In this document: in pieces, positions 41,308 through 50,159 of the stretch | How the letters are laid out: each line of letters opens with the position of its first letter | How positions within the stretch are numbered: the stretch's first letter is position 1 | Source of the DNA: Sinorhizobium mexicanum | GTDB taxonomy: Bacteria > Pseudomonadota > Alphaproteobacteria > Rhizobiales > Rhizobiaceae | NCBI RefSeq assembly: GCF_013488225.1 | Contig: NZ_CP041238.1 | Location: 2,443,501 to 2,507,500, forward strand | Reading direction: 5' to 3' | Length of the DNA stretch: 64,000 bases | Translations under genes and position numbers: made by a program | Notes under the pieces: generated by a model | The model's input: only the letters and a program-made list of their open reading frames with translations | Told to the model about the DNA's origin: nothing | Databases searched by the model: none

Positions 41308-43358
41308 CCTGGCACTCCTCCGATCTCAGCCGCCGTCAGAGGTCCTCCGCCCATCATTTCCGCGGCGTTCTGCTGTCGTTTCAGGTTCAGCTCGGCGTCG
41401 ATCTGGTAGCGTTTCAGCGCGCCCTTCTGCTGGATCTCGGCAAGCTTCAGCTCACGCTCGATCTCCAGCTTGCGCCGGTCGTTTTCCGCCGAAAGCCGCG
41501 CCTTCTCGGCGTCGGCCTGCGCCCGCATCTGAAGCTTCTGCATCTCCGGGTTCGGCTGCCCGGCGCTTGCTTGCATCCGGCGCTGGATCTCTTCCGGCGA
41601 AGGCTTGGTGAAATAGAGGTCGGGCGATTTCAGTCCCGCCGCCTCCACCGATTTGGCGATGCCGTTGTAGAGGTTGTCGGGCGAGACGTAAGGGTTGTCC
41701 GGACCCAGCGTCATCAACAGCTTCTCCTGCAGTTGCTGGACCATCTGCACCATCATCATGTCGCGCTCGCGCGTGCCGGCGCCGAGGCCGGTGTTCACCG
41801 TCGCGTCCATTTCGGCGTTCCAGTGGCGGGGGTCGAAACTCACCCATTGCCCGCGCAGCCTGACGACGCGCGGCCGGTCCTGGTGCTTGATCACGAGCCG
41901 CAGCAATCCCTTGAACACCCGCCTCAGGCCCTGAGCGAAGGTGCGCACCATCAGCTCCGTCTGGCCGATCCCCGCCTGCTCGATCAGCGCCGTGGCCCGC
42001 GCCGTCATGTTCTGAAGCGCGTCCGGGGCAAGGCCGCTCGAAGCATCGGAAATGCCGGTGCGGTCGGTCGCCTCCTGGTCGAGGTAGGAGAGCATCGCAA
42101 AGGATTCCTTCGCAACGAACGGCACCACGGTGTAGCCGAGTGCCGCGCGTGCATCGATCCCCTGGCTGACGCGGATCGGCTGGCCGAATTTCGGGTTGAG
42201 CACGCTTTCGGGATTGGCGATCGCCCCTTCCTGGACGATCGGCTGCTGGTTGTTCTGCCAGTAGAGATTGTCGAGTGTCTGGCGCATCAGCACGGTCTTC
42301 ACCCGCTGGATTTCCGCCATGTCGTCGGTCACCGAGCCGCCCTCGCGCTGGTGCGGCCGCCGCTCCACGATCAGATCCGCGAAGGGCACCTCGTCCCATT
42401 CGTCGTTCGAAAGCAGGTTTTCCGCGCCCGTGCCGCCGGCGAAGACGAGCCGGCGGAGCTCCGCAATGCCGTCGTCGTCCGCATCCACCTTCACGTAGAG
42501 CTCGTAATAATCCACCTCCTCCAGCGCCTTCGGCACCGCGTCTCGTCCGGCGAACGCGTCACGCCTGCGGGTTAGCTCCTCGTCGTCCCGGCCGCTGTCG
42601 CCGGTCGAGGCCGGCAGGCCTTCGATCAGATCGCGGTCATGCCCCATCGCGATCAGGTCCGAGCGGCGCATGCGCGTGGCAATGCCGGTGACCGGGCTCT
42701 CCTCGATCGAGAGCGCGTCCGGATGGACCAGGAATTCTTCGAGCGGCACTGCCGCCAGCCGCGGCGTGCCGCGCTCCACCTTCCGGCGAATCTTCACATT
42801 GTAGCTCGGCTGCTCGATCACGCCCTGAGGGCTCTCGATCTTCTCAACCGTCTGCGACTGCTCCAGCACCTCCACCGCGTCGTCACCGACGAGCTGCACC
42901 AATGCGGCCTCGTCGAGCCCGGTGTGGGTGGAAACCGCGACCGACATCTTGTCCTCGTACCACCAGCGGATCACGCCGTTGCGGAGCTTCAAGGCGTCGT
43001 GCGCCGCGTCCTGCACGGCGTCATAGCCGTCGCTTTCGGGAAAGACGACGTAGTTGATGTAGTCGGTCGCCTGTTCCGCCGCCGCCTCGTCGCCCTCGTT
43101 GACGGGCGCGTATTCCACCACCTTGTCGTTGCCGAGAATGGTGCGGATCAGCGATGGCAGCACCTTCTTGATCGCCGCGCGGCAATCGCGCGAAACGACC
43201 TTCGAGCGGTTGGCCTCCGCCGGCACGTCCTTCATCGCGCCGTCGTAATATTCCATCGCCATGATGCGATCGACCGCGAGCACATCGCGATAGTCCTCGC
43301 AGTCCTTCACCAGTTGGCTGACAAGCTGGGCCAGCCGTTCATCGGTCATTGCAGCCAT
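41304..43358 (-). CDS. Phage portal protein
   Basis: 684 residues, P22-like portal size. Body includes RDCRAAIKKVLPSLIRTILG, IRWWYEDKMSVAVSTHTGLD, LVHPDALSIEESPV, QPIVQEGAIANPESVLNP and FGQPIRVSQGIDARAALGY. The C-terminal ~110 residues are a long charged helix (barrel) rich in Gln, Glu, Arg. AGAGG precedes the ATG. Its stop overlaps the start of the toxin-like gene. A partial duplicate lies at 38693-39145. Confidence 0.88.
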   Translation of the reverse strand: MAAMTDERLAQLVSQLVKDCEDYRDVLAVDRIMAMEYYDGAMKDVPAEANRSKVVSRDCRAAIKKVLPSLIRTILGNDKVVEYAPVNEGDEAAAEQATDYINYVVFPESDGYDAVQDAAHDALKLRNGVIRWWYEDKMSVAVSTHTGLDEAALVQLVGDDAVEVLEQSQTVEKIESPQGVIEQPSYNVKIRRKVERGTPRLAAVPLEEFLVHPDALSIEESPVTGIATRMRRSDLIAMGHDRDLIEGLPASTGDSGRDDEELTRRRDAFAGRDAVPKALEEVDYYELYVKVDADDDGIAELRRLVFAGGTGAENLLSNDEWDEVPFADLIVERRPHQREGGSVTDDMAEIQRVKTVLMRQTLDNLYWQNNQQPIVQEGAIANPESVLNPKFGQPIRVSQGIDARAALGYTVVPFVAKESFAMLSYLDQEATDRTGISDASSGLAPDALQNMTARATALIEQAGIGQTELMVRTFAQGLRRVFKGLLRLVIKHQDRPRVVRLRGQWVSFDPRHWNAEMDATVNTGLGAGTRERDMMMVQMVQQLQEKLLMTLGPDNPYVSPDNLYNGIAKSVEAAGLKSPDLYFTKPSPEEIQRRMQASAGQPNPEMQKLQMRAQADAEKARLSAENDRRKLEIERELKLAEIQQKGALKRYQIDAELNLKRQQNAAEMMGGGPLTAAEIGGVPG

Positions 43359-43655
43359 AGGAGAACCTCTCAGGCAGAAATTTCTGATTGTGTTTGCTTG
43401 TGCGCTGAAGGCGTGTTTTCACCGGCGCTTCGCGTGAGGGGGACAGGAGTTGCGTTCAGCTCGAGGCACCGGCTCGCCATCGTTGCAGCAGAGACCCCAC
43501 TCTTGCCTGTGCGGCGAAAACGAAGTCTGCCCGGTTTGCTCTCGGAAAAATGGCACGAACTGGCCGGAAACGCTGTGAGCCTTATAAGCTGAAGTGCGAT
43601 CACAGGCCGGATGATGTTATATCTCAATGGACCGCAACATCAGAGAGGCTGATCC

Positions 43656-43844
43656 ATGTGGCTAAAATTGCACGACAACAACGGACCCATCTTCATCAAC
43701 ATGGACAATGTCACGCACTTCCAGCGGGTAGAAGGGCAGCGCCGCACCACGCTCGTCACCTTCTCGCCCAATGGCGGAACCTCCGTGATGCTCCACGTTC
43801 ACGAGTCGCCTGACGACATCATGGAGATGCTTTGGGAAGAGTAA
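43656..43844 (+). CDS. Small hypothetical protein (FlbD-like length and fold)
   Basis: 62 residues: MWLKLHDNNGPIFINMDNVT, then a beta-hairpin and HVHESPDDIMEMLWEE. The pattern of a short beta-domain with I.MDNV.HF resembles small FlbD-type or regulatory beta proteins, but similarity is weak. AGAGAGGCTGATCC precedes the ATG. Host type, opposite to the portal gene; the 297 bases between them show nothing firm. Confidence 0.62.
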   Translation: MWLKLHDNNGPIFINMDNVTHFQRVEGQRRTTLVTFSPNGGTSVMLHVHESPDDIMEMLWEE

Positions 43845-44095
43845 CGTAGCTTTGCCCAGTGTCGGCATCACCCACCGACAGGATGGAGAGCGAACCAGAA
43901 CGCCCCAGTCGCGCAGCGCCCGGCGCACGCGACCGGTCCATGCCAATACGCTCCGCGCTTCCAATGCAAGTGACGGGGTATCGCTCCGCTGCATCGGCGC
44001 AGTCAAAGTTTGCCATCTTCGGTAGCAGACCTTCCCTTCCGCAAAACCTCCCATAGTTAAGCCTCATCGGAAGCTTTCATCGGGAGTACGAGGCC

Positions 44096-44257
44096 ATGTC
44101 GATCCTCATCAGCATCTTGATCACGTTCCTGGTCGTCATCCTGGTGCTTTATCTCGTCAATCGGCTTCCACTGGACGCGCGCGCGAAACAGATAGTCCAG
44201 GCCATCGTGATCATCATCGGCATCCTCTCACTGCTTCGGTATCTGGCGGTCTTTTGA
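44096..44257 (+). CDS. 53-residue membrane protein (Thivi_2564-like)
   Basis: MSILISILITFLVVILVLYL, then VNRLPLDARAKQIVQAIVII and IGILSLLRYLAVF: two hydrophobic helices joined by a short loop with NRLPLD. This is the layout of the small Thivi_2564 membrane family. GGGAGTACGAGGCC precedes the ATG. Function unknown. Confidence 0.7.
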   Translation: MSILISILITFLVVILVLYLVNRLPLDARAKQIVQAIVIIIGILSLLRYLAVF

Positions 44258-44653
44258 TCGCGCTCTCGACCCCATTCGGGCGCCGTAACTGTGGCCTCTG
44301 CTGGGACGCTCTGCGCTGCAGGCCTGCATTTGTATAGCTTGTGAGGCTTTGAAAAACGCGCTCGAATTGACCCCGATCGCGCCGAACGTTCCCGGCCGAC
44401 CGACAGGCCGGTCTCGACGGAAACGCCGATTGATCACGCTTGCCCCGCTGCCAAAATAGCTACGAACATTGAGTGAACCGGTGGCGGGAGATGCCGCCCA
44501 TCACCCGTAATCTCCAGCCATGAACTGAGGAGCATGGTATAATGCCGTCACGTTACCACGCCTCAATCTTTGTTATCCCTGGCCACCCATCGCGCAGGAA
44601 CCAGTTCCGCCGATGGCACGTTCTCGTATGTGCATAGAGTGGAGTTCGTTACG
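44258..44653. other. Intergenic region, no gene seen
   Basis: No coding frame with a ribosome-binding site and no repeat recognised in these ~400 bases. Confidence 0.4.
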
Positions 44654-44833
44654 ATGATTGGAAAAGATTATCGAGGGCCGGAATATCACGCTTCGACCGG
44701 CTTGCCCGTGGCCATCCTGTTGCTGTCCGTGCTCGGCATATCCGCCTATCTCTTCCTGGCAGGATCTTTGACCAGCGAGGAGCACGCGGTGGCCAAGGTC
44801 TACTTGCCGGCGGCACAGACCCAGACGCGGTGA
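44654..44833 (+). CDS. Possible 59-residue single-TM protein
   Basis: MIGKDYRGPEYHASTGLPVA, then ILLLSVLGISAYLFLAGS and a short polar tail. One membrane segment. GTGGAG precedes the ATG. Not recognised; accepted weakly because the frame has a sensible protein composition. Confidence 0.42.
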   Translation: MIGKDYRGPEYHASTGLPVAILLLSVLGISAYLFLAGSLTSEEHAVAKVYLPAAQTQTR

Positions 44834-44852
44834 CATGCCGTAGGCGCTTCTG

Positions 44853-44953
44853 CGTGGTTCCCTGAATCGGGGTCGATTTAGGGACAAGATCATGCAGAAA
44901 CTCAAAGCTCTACAGCGACCATTGCGCGTCCAATTGGACGCTCGGCGCTGCAG
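44853..44953 (+). repeat. RIME1-like intergenic repeat, full copy
   Basis: GGTTCCCTGAATCGGGGTCG ... GGGACAAGATCATGC, then CTACAGCGACCATTGCGCGTCC and GGACGCTCGGCGCTGCAG. Confidence 0.78.
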
Positions 44954-45580
44954 AGGCGGGGCTTTTGCTTCGCCGGCTCGCGAATGCCTCGAAATTCTCA
45001 CATTTCGGTTCCTCATGATGGGGAATGAACAAGACCGGCATCGCCTTTCTGGCGCTTATACTCATCCTTGTCGCTCTCGTTTTAAGCATCCTGGCGTTTA
45101 ATCCCGAGGCAGTGGCGCCTCCGCCCAGACCGCCAATCGCTCCGAGCAACTAGAACCCAGGAAAGTGGGGAGCGGTTTTCCGTCTGGAATTGCCTGGTTT
45201 CAAGGCAATTCCGGAAATGTAGGCAACGGTTCTCCGCCGAGGCTACCTGCTGCCTGTCTCCTGAATCGACCTCGATTTTCCAAGCGCTGCAGCGGCCTGC
45301 GCGGCCGCTAACACGCCCGGCGCCGTACGCCCATTTCCGGCCGCTTATGCAAACATCGGCTGAAGTAATTACGAACGCCAGAGGAACGCTTGGCGAACGA
45401 AGCATGGATGTCTACTCCCCGCGGGCTAAGCCCTCGTCCGCCAAGCCGAAGGCGGAAATACCTCCTCCGGGTAGGGCCTATTCGGTAATCCGGACGACCC
45501 GCCGCCAGACAAAAGGGCAGTCGGCGGCGCGCGGCGCGCCGCCCTGGCCGGGCGGCGCAGCGCAGGAAACCCCATCCCGC
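44954..45580. other. Intergenic region with a decayed RIME fragment
   Basis: About 630 bases without a convincing gene. A degenerate RIME-like segment lies at about 45250-45323 (CCTGAATCGACCTCGATTTT; GCTGCAGCGGCC). The rest has no recognised structure. Confidence 0.45.
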
Positions 45581-47023
45581 TCAAACAACCTTCCGGTCCG
45601 TGAACTTCCACGCCGCGGCATCGGCCTTCACCCGCGCGAACCGCTTCATCATCAGTGCGTAGCGCGAGGCGGACAGAAGGTCGTCGCGTTCCTTGACGAC
45701 CCGGCCGTCCTTGCGGTGGTAGAGGCGGAATTCCTCGAACCAGTGGGCACAAGTGGAAAACACCTTCCAGCGCCCGGTCTGCATTCGCTGCAGCATGTCG
45801 GAAAGCCCGGCTTCCAAGCCGTTGGTGCCGTCGTCGAAGGTCGCCCGCTCGGCAGTGAGCGCCAGCCCCTGCCCGCGATATTGCGCGGCAAGCTGCTCGC
45901 CGCTCCCCTTGTCGTGCTGCAGGCCGTCATGCGGCCAGGCGAAGGGCAGCCACGCGCCCCAGGGTTTCAGCGCCGCCGCATGGATGATCGGCGTCGCCTC
46001 GCGCTCGCGATAGGTTTTCGTCACATAGAAAACGTCGGCGTCCCGGTCCCAGGCGCAGGCGATGGCGGCGAAGGGGTGATCCCAGCCGAAGTCGAGCCCG
46101 CCGATCTGCACCCAGTGCTTCGGGATCTCGAAGGGATCGACGCGGATCGTCTCCTCCGCCACCGGGAAGATGCGGCCTGAGCCGAGCGCCGGCACGCCCA
46201 TGGTGCGCGCCTCGCGCTCATGTGCCGGGTAGCTGTCGATGATCCGCTGCCGCTCCGCCGCCGTATAGTGCTCGGCATCCTCGATCGTCATGGTGATGAC
46301 CTCGCGATCCGGCGACTTTTCCATCAGGTACCGCGCCACGACGCTGCTCAATCCCTTGAGCGGCGTGAAGGTAACGGCGACCGCGCCCCGCGTCGCATTG
46401 GTGCGGGTGATCCCCTCGAAATAGACATCCTCCGGCGGCTCCTCATCGAACCAGACATAGTCGACGGTGTTCGCCTGCCACTTGCCGCGCCCCTGCTCGT
46501 AGGCCTTGAAGAGCAGCGTCGAGGCGCCTCCCGTGACATGGCGCACCGTCACGCTGTCGAGCGCGCCGGAAGCGCCGGAACGCCGCGTGGTCGCCTGGAT
46601 CGCCGATTTCGGAATGAAGCCGGTGCCCCAGTCCTCCTCGTTGAGCGGCGGGCCGACCAGCAGCCGCTGCACGCCGTCGCGCGTCAGCTCGTAGGATTCC
46701 GAGCCCGCCAGCATCACGACCGCCCTGTCGAACCGTCGCCCCCGCCACCAGTCCGGGTAGCGCCCTGTCAGGTGCATCGCCGCCTCCGCTGCGCCGGCGA
46801 GCGTCTTGCCGAGCTGGTTGCCGGCCATGAACAGTCGTTCACGCACCGCGGCACCCGCCGCATGGAATTCGCGCTGCTTCGCATAGGGCCGGTAGAGGGC
46901 GAGAATATTGGTGCGCCGCCGCCGGTCGAGTTCGGCCATCAGCACCGCCTGTTCCTTGAGCAACGCGTGGAGATCGCACGGTTCTCCGAAGGCGCCCGGT
47001 ATCGCCGTCGATCGATTTGGCAT
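45581..47023 (-). CDS. Phage terminase large subunit
   Basis: 480 residues. ATPase: Walker A AGNQLGKT at 67-74, Walker B YVWFDEEPP near 190, motif III FTPLKGLSS. Nuclease: GLDFGWDHPFAA with the first catalytic Asp, and later acidic residues in HDGLQHDKGSGEQ and DDGTNGLEAGLSDM. Both domains look intact, so the motor could be active. It packages DNA into the prohead through the portal. It is separated from the portal by 2.2 kb of host-type genes. Confidence 0.9.
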   Translation of the reverse strand: MPNRSTAIPGAFGEPCDLHALLKEQAVLMAELDRRRRTNILALYRPYAKQREFHAAGAAVRERLFMAGNQLGKTLAGAAEAAMHLTGRYPDWWRGRRFDRAVVMLAGSESYELTRDGVQRLLVGPPLNEEDWGTGFIPKSAIQATTRRSGASGALDSVTVRHVTGGASTLLFKAYEQGRGKWQANTVDYVWFDEEPPEDVYFEGITRTNATRGAVAVTFTPLKGLSSVVARYLMEKSPDREVITMTIEDAEHYTAAERQRIIDSYPAHEREARTMGVPALGSGRIFPVAEETIRVDPFEIPKHWVQIGGLDFGWDHPFAAIACAWDRDADVFYVTKTYREREATPIIHAAALKPWGAWLPFAWPHDGLQHDKGSGEQLAAQYRGQGLALTAERATFDDGTNGLEAGLSDMLQRMQTGRWKVFSTCAHWFEEFRLYHRKDGRVVKERDDLLSASRYALMMKRFARVKADAAAWKFTDRKVV

Positions 47024-47098
47024 TTTTTCTCCACCGGTTCGCGCAATGTTCCATCATTGGCTCTTGCCTTTGACGAGCAGTCGTGGAAATTCCACCAA

Positions 47099-47344
47099 AT
47101 GAGAATCAGCCGTACCTTATTGATTACGCTCTGCCTCTCGGCGCTGGCGTCCTCGTGCACCGAGACCGCCACAGCGCCCGCACCCGTGCGCCGCTCGAAA
47201 GTGGCCGCCGCTGTGGTCGACAATTCGCCGCGCCAATGCACCACCCGCCAGACGCAGTGCTACTACGGCACCGGTCCGGCCGGCGAGCCCTGCTCGTGCT
47301 GGTCGAACGAAGGCGCCCCCGACCACGGCATCACCACCAAGTAA
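47099..47344 (+). CDS. Small lipoprotein
   Basis: 81 residues. Signal peptide with lipobox (LSALASSC), then a Pro/Ala linker and a Cys-rich end (QCTTRQTQCYYGTGPAGEPC, SCWSNEG). Four Cys in the mature C-terminal part suggest two disulfides in the periplasm. The start is opposite and close to the terminase gene start. Confidence 0.65.
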   Translation: MRISRTLLITLCLSALASSCTETATAPAPVRRSKVAAAVVDNSPRQCTTRQTQCYYGTGPAGEPCSCWSNEGAPDHGITTK

Positions 47345-47346
47345 AC

Positions 47347-47408
47347 CTGCAGCAATTCACAGTGCTACAGCGTCCTTTGCGCGTCCGGTAAGACGCGCGG
47401 CGCTGTAG
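47347..47408 (+). repeat. RIME1-like repeat, right half
   Basis: CTGCAGCAATTCACAGTGCTACAGCG followed by the GCGCGTC/GACGCGC stem and CGCTGTAG; the left palindrome is missing. Confidence 0.7.
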
Positions 47409-47673
47409 AGCTCGAACTGTCGCGAAAATCGCCTGGCCGCCCCGCGGCCGGCGATGCCGTCACTGCAAAGACTATCCACGGGATACCGGAAGCCGCATCG
47501 CGCTCCCGCGCATCATATCGGACGCACGGCATTTCGGCCCGACTGCCGCCATCAACCGGCCGTTAACCATATCTCACGTTACCAGGGGAACATCTCACTC
47601 GGCGCCACACGAATATCGTCATCGCACGCTCTGAAGGGACGGACGACAACAACGCGCTTGAAAGGGGATGGAG

Positions 47674-47820
47674 ATGGTCAAAACTGGTCTTGGCGCTTCG
47701 ATAGCTGCTCTCACCTTCTCCATTGCCGTGTCTGCGGTTCTTCATGTCGCCTTGGCCCAAAATCGAACAGAGGCCATCCCCGCCGTATCGACGGAGATAA
47801 CCTCCTCGATCTCGAAATAA
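47674..47820 (+). CDS. 48-residue secreted or membrane peptide
   Basis: MVKTGLGASIAALTFSIAVS, then AVLHVALAQNRTEAIPAVST and a short tail. This looks like a signal peptide (cleavage after LALA or VALA) with a ~20-residue mature peptide. GAAAGGGGATGGAG precedes the ATG. Unknown function. Confidence 0.5.
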   Translation: MVKTGLGASIAALTFSIAVSAVLHVALAQNRTEAIPAVSTEITSSISK

Positions 47821-48044
47821 GGTGATCGCCCCGTCCGGGAAGGCCCGACTGGATGGGGCTGACGCGGTTGCCTGCGCGTCACGCGGCGCGATAGCCGCGC
47901 TGGGCCTTCGTACTTACCCCCAAAACGTCGCAACCCACACGCAGGTTCCAATTCCGGGTTAGCTTCCCCTCTTGCGACACCCCCCTTGCGCTTCCTTCGG
48001 TGCTGGCCAATGCTTGAGCCGGTCGCCCACCGAAGGAGCACACC

Positions 48045-48386
48045 ATGATCGAAGGTCATTGCCATTGCAGGTCGGTGCGCATCACCGTGCCCATCCGCCC
48101 CGAGACGCTCGGTGATTGCAACTGTTCCATGTGCAGCCGGCTTGGCGCGCTGTGGGGTTACTATCCTGTTGCCGACGTCACGGTCAGCGACGAGCAGAAA
48201 ACGCTTGTGGGCTATGTCCAGGGCGACGCAACGCTCACCATGCATCATTGCGGGCGCTGCGGCTGCACGACCCATTGGTCACCACGCGGGCGCAACGCCT
48301 CGCGCATGGGTGTGAATATGCGGATGTTCGACCGCGCGGTCTGGGAGGAGATCCCGCACCGATTGATCGACGGCGCAAGCTGGTAG
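48045..48386 (+). CDS. GFA-family (CENP-V/GFA domain) zinc protein, short form
   Basis: 113 residues, shorter than the other two GFA proteins here. Zinc ligands: CHC near residue 6, CNCSMC in the middle, CGRCGC after about residue 68. The GHCHC start and THWSP end are family features. Preceded by GAAGGAGCACACC. Host-type gene between terminase genes. Confidence 0.87.
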   Translation: MIEGHCHCRSVRITVPIRPETLGDCNCSMCSRLGALWGYYPVADVTVSDEQKTLVGYVQGDATLTMHHCGRCGCTTHWSPRGRNASRMGVNMRMFDRAVWEEIPHRLIDGASW

Positions 48387-48451
48387 ACGGCCTCGCCCCA
48401 CTTGTCCGTGCTCGCCGTTAGCCGGCGCCATTAGCCCGGCCGCGAGACCGC

Positions 48452-48607
48452 TCAGATCCTGCCCATTAACAGCAGGACGACCAGCACGACCACCAGGACG
48501 CCGAGAATGCCGGAAGGGCCGTAGCCCCAGCCGCTCGAATAAGGCCAGGAGGGAAAGGCGCCGATCAGGAGCAGGATCAAAATAACGAGAAGTACGGTTC
48601 CAAGCAT
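48452..48607 (-). CDS. DUF3309 family small membrane protein
   Basis: 51 residues: LGTVLLVILILLLIGAFPSW, then YGPSGILGVLVVVLVVLLLM. Two hydrophobic segments around a Trp/Tyr/Gly loop, exactly the DUF3309 pattern. GGAGGATCGCAAT precedes the ATG at 48607. Confidence 0.85.
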   Translation of the reverse strand: MLGTVLLVILILLLIGAFPSWPYSSGWGYGPSGILGVLVVVLVVLLLMGRI

Positions 48608-48938
48608 ATTGCGATCCTCCGCTGCATAATTCGATCCGCGAATGGAATTACGCAGCAATTACAAGCTGCCACTGAGACATTGGCGCGTGCGCGCCGCCGC
48701 GGATGGTTTGTCATTCCTACCGAATGCCCATAACCGCAATAAGTTCCGATGAGACCGCGTCGGCCGACCGCTAAACCCCACGTCTCAGAGGATAATTCTG
48801 CGCCGCGCCGCCGTCCCCGCCAATATTTCGACTGTATCATTGGTAACAGCGCCGGCGCGCCGAAGATCCTTGTATGCATTTGTTCTCAGCTTCTTGAGAA
48901 CATGCTAGATTTCCCACGGCTACAGAGGGGGAGAACCA
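48608..48938. other. Intergenic region, no gene seen
   Basis: About 330 bases between divergent genes; contains their presumed promoters and no further recognisable structure. Confidence 0.4.
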
Positions 48939-49343
48939 ATGCCACGTATCGCAGATCTTTACTTCAAGACCGCCATCATTTTTCTGATCGCCGGCATCTC
49001 GATCGGCCTTCACATGTCGATTTCAGGTAATCACGCGCCGACCGGCGCCCATGCCCACGCCAACCTGCTCGGCTGGGTCACCATGGCGCTCTTCGGCGGC
49101 TACCACGCGCTCAATCCGAAGAAGGCCGAGAAGCGCCTGGCGATGATCCAGTACGTCGTCTACACATTTGGCGTCGCGGTGCTGATCCCGTCGCTTTACC
49201 TGCTGCTTTCCGGAAATGCAGCGATGGAACCAATCGTCGCCATTGCCTCGCTGATCGCCTTTGTCGGTGTGCTGATGTTCGCCGTCATCATCTTCTCGGG
49301 CAGCGAGGCCTCGGTTCCCGCCGGCGTCTCGCGGGCGCGCTAG
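48939..49343 (+). CDS. Four-TM membrane protein with conserved His residues
   Basis: 134 residues, about four membrane helices. FKTAIIFLIAGISIGLHMSI, GAHAHANLLGWVTMALFGG and YHALNP place several His in or beside helices, as in small proteins related to subunit I of haem-copper oxidases or NnrS-like haem proteins. No full oxidase motif. A GGGGGAGAACCA sequence precedes the ATG. Possibly binds haem or copper. Confidence 0.72.
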   Translation: MPRIADLYFKTAIIFLIAGISIGLHMSISGNHAPTGAHAHANLLGWVTMALFGGYHALNPKKAEKRLAMIQYVVYTFGVAVLIPSLYLLLSGNAAMEPIVAIASLIAFVGVLMFAVIIFSGSEASVPAGVSRAR

Positions 49344-49350
49344 CGCATCG

Positions 49351-49447
49351 GCCCGAAAATCGGAATCGATTTTCGGAAAGCACGATGCGTAGATTCAAAG
49401 ACTTACAGCGTCCTTTGTGCGTCCTGAAGGACGCACGGCGCTGTAAG
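49351..49447 (+). repeat. RIME1-like intergenic repeat, full copy
   Basis: CGAAAATCGGAATCGATTTTCG forms the left palindrome; CTTACAGCGTCCTTTGTGCGTCC/GGACGCACGGCGCTGTAAG forms the right. Confidence 0.78.
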
Positions 49448-49543
49448 TCTATTGGGATGAGGTGGCCTCCACCTCATCCTACCGCAGCAGTACATCTTCC
49501 AGAATTCCAAAAATCCCTGCAACGTTTTGAATTTCTGCAGGAA

Positions 49544-49975
49544 TCAACCCTGGTTCGACTTCGATCCGGGGCGCTGTCCGGACGATCGCCGGGTCGCTGC
49601 GGACTTCCGCGCCGCCCTGCCTCTCGCCGGCGCCTCGATCAGCGGCCGGATCGTCGCGTCGAGCATGCGGATGCGCCGGACAAGCTCTTCATCCGTCAGA
49701 TCGTCCAGCGCGTTCGCATTCGCCGACAGATCCTTGGGCAGGATCGAGGCCAGGAGCTTCAGATAGGATTCCGGCTTCTCCTCGCGCAGCCGCGCGATCA
49801 CATCGACGCCATGCGCCTCAAAATCCGCCTGCACCGCTTCGAGGAAAGCACCGCCGAGCCGTGTGCGCGAGCCCTTCGCCAACGGACCGGCGGATTGGTC
49901 CCCATCATCGGCCGGCCCATCTGCCGGATCGTCCGGGCAAAACCCCGGCGCGCTTGAAACATCGTCTTCGATCAC
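49544..49975 (-). CDS. Probable phage terminase small subunit or related packaging protein
   Basis: 143 residues from GTG 49975 (the frame is open further upstream to 50080). An acidic, probably unstructured N-terminus precedes LGGAFLEAVQADFEAHGVDV, IARLREEKPESYLKLLASIL and PKDLSANANALDDLTDEELV, a helical segment typical of proteins encoded in front of large terminases. A basic tail (RGRAARKSAATRRSSGQRPG) may bind DNA. Separated from the large subunit by 2.5 kb of host-type genes. Confidence 0.6.
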   Translation of the reverse strand: MIEDDVSSAPGFCPDDPADGPADDGDQSAGPLAKGSRTRLGGAFLEAVQADFEAHGVDVIARLREEKPESYLKLLASILPKDLSANANALDDLTDEELVRRIRMLDATIRPLIEAPARGRAARKSAATRRSSGQRPGSKSNQG

Positions 49976-50159
49976 TTCCGTCGCCTCTCTTCCATCGATT
50001 TTGCAGCGTGCGAACAGCCGTAGGAGCCGGCTCGAAGAGGAGTGTGCATCGACTATTTTCGCTACCCATAATTGGGCCAAAATCGCGACTCAGATTGCAT
50101 CGCAAGCGCCCGCACGCCACGCCAAGCGTGTCGCGATCCAGGAAAAGCACCCCGGCACC

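Larger units (their letters stand above)
18315..49975 (-). mobile_element. Phage-derived structural/packaging/lysis cluster (domesticated or defective prophage)
   Basis: Nearly all phage genes are on the minus strand in the order small terminase (probable), large terminase, portal, scaffold, SU10-type capsid, adaptor, connector, P22-gp10-like protein, GNAT, S74 tail protein, tail fibre, endolysin, spanins. This is a short-tailed-phage-like layout with no tail sheath or tape measure. No integrase, repressor, replication gene or att repeat was seen. Plus-strand host-type genes and RIME repeats interrupt the packaging genes. The limits given are the outermost likely phage genes, not integration ends. 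Confidence 0.75.

Noticed and set aside
43370..43627. 85-codon minus-strand frame upstream of the portal
   Set aside because: No ribosome-binding site and low-complexity composition; probably leader sequence of the portal.
45360..45580. Possible gene after the terminase stop
   Set aside because: Frames there have Arg/Pro-rich shadow composition and no ribosome-binding site.
46220..47098. Long plus-strand frame leading into the lipoprotein at 47099
   Set aside because: Antisense to the terminase; the signal peptide starts at 47099 and defines the true N-terminus.
18315..50080. Attachment sites or a tRNA gene flanking the phage cluster
   Set aside because: No direct repeat, tRNA-like sequence or integrase could be found by eye in the window.
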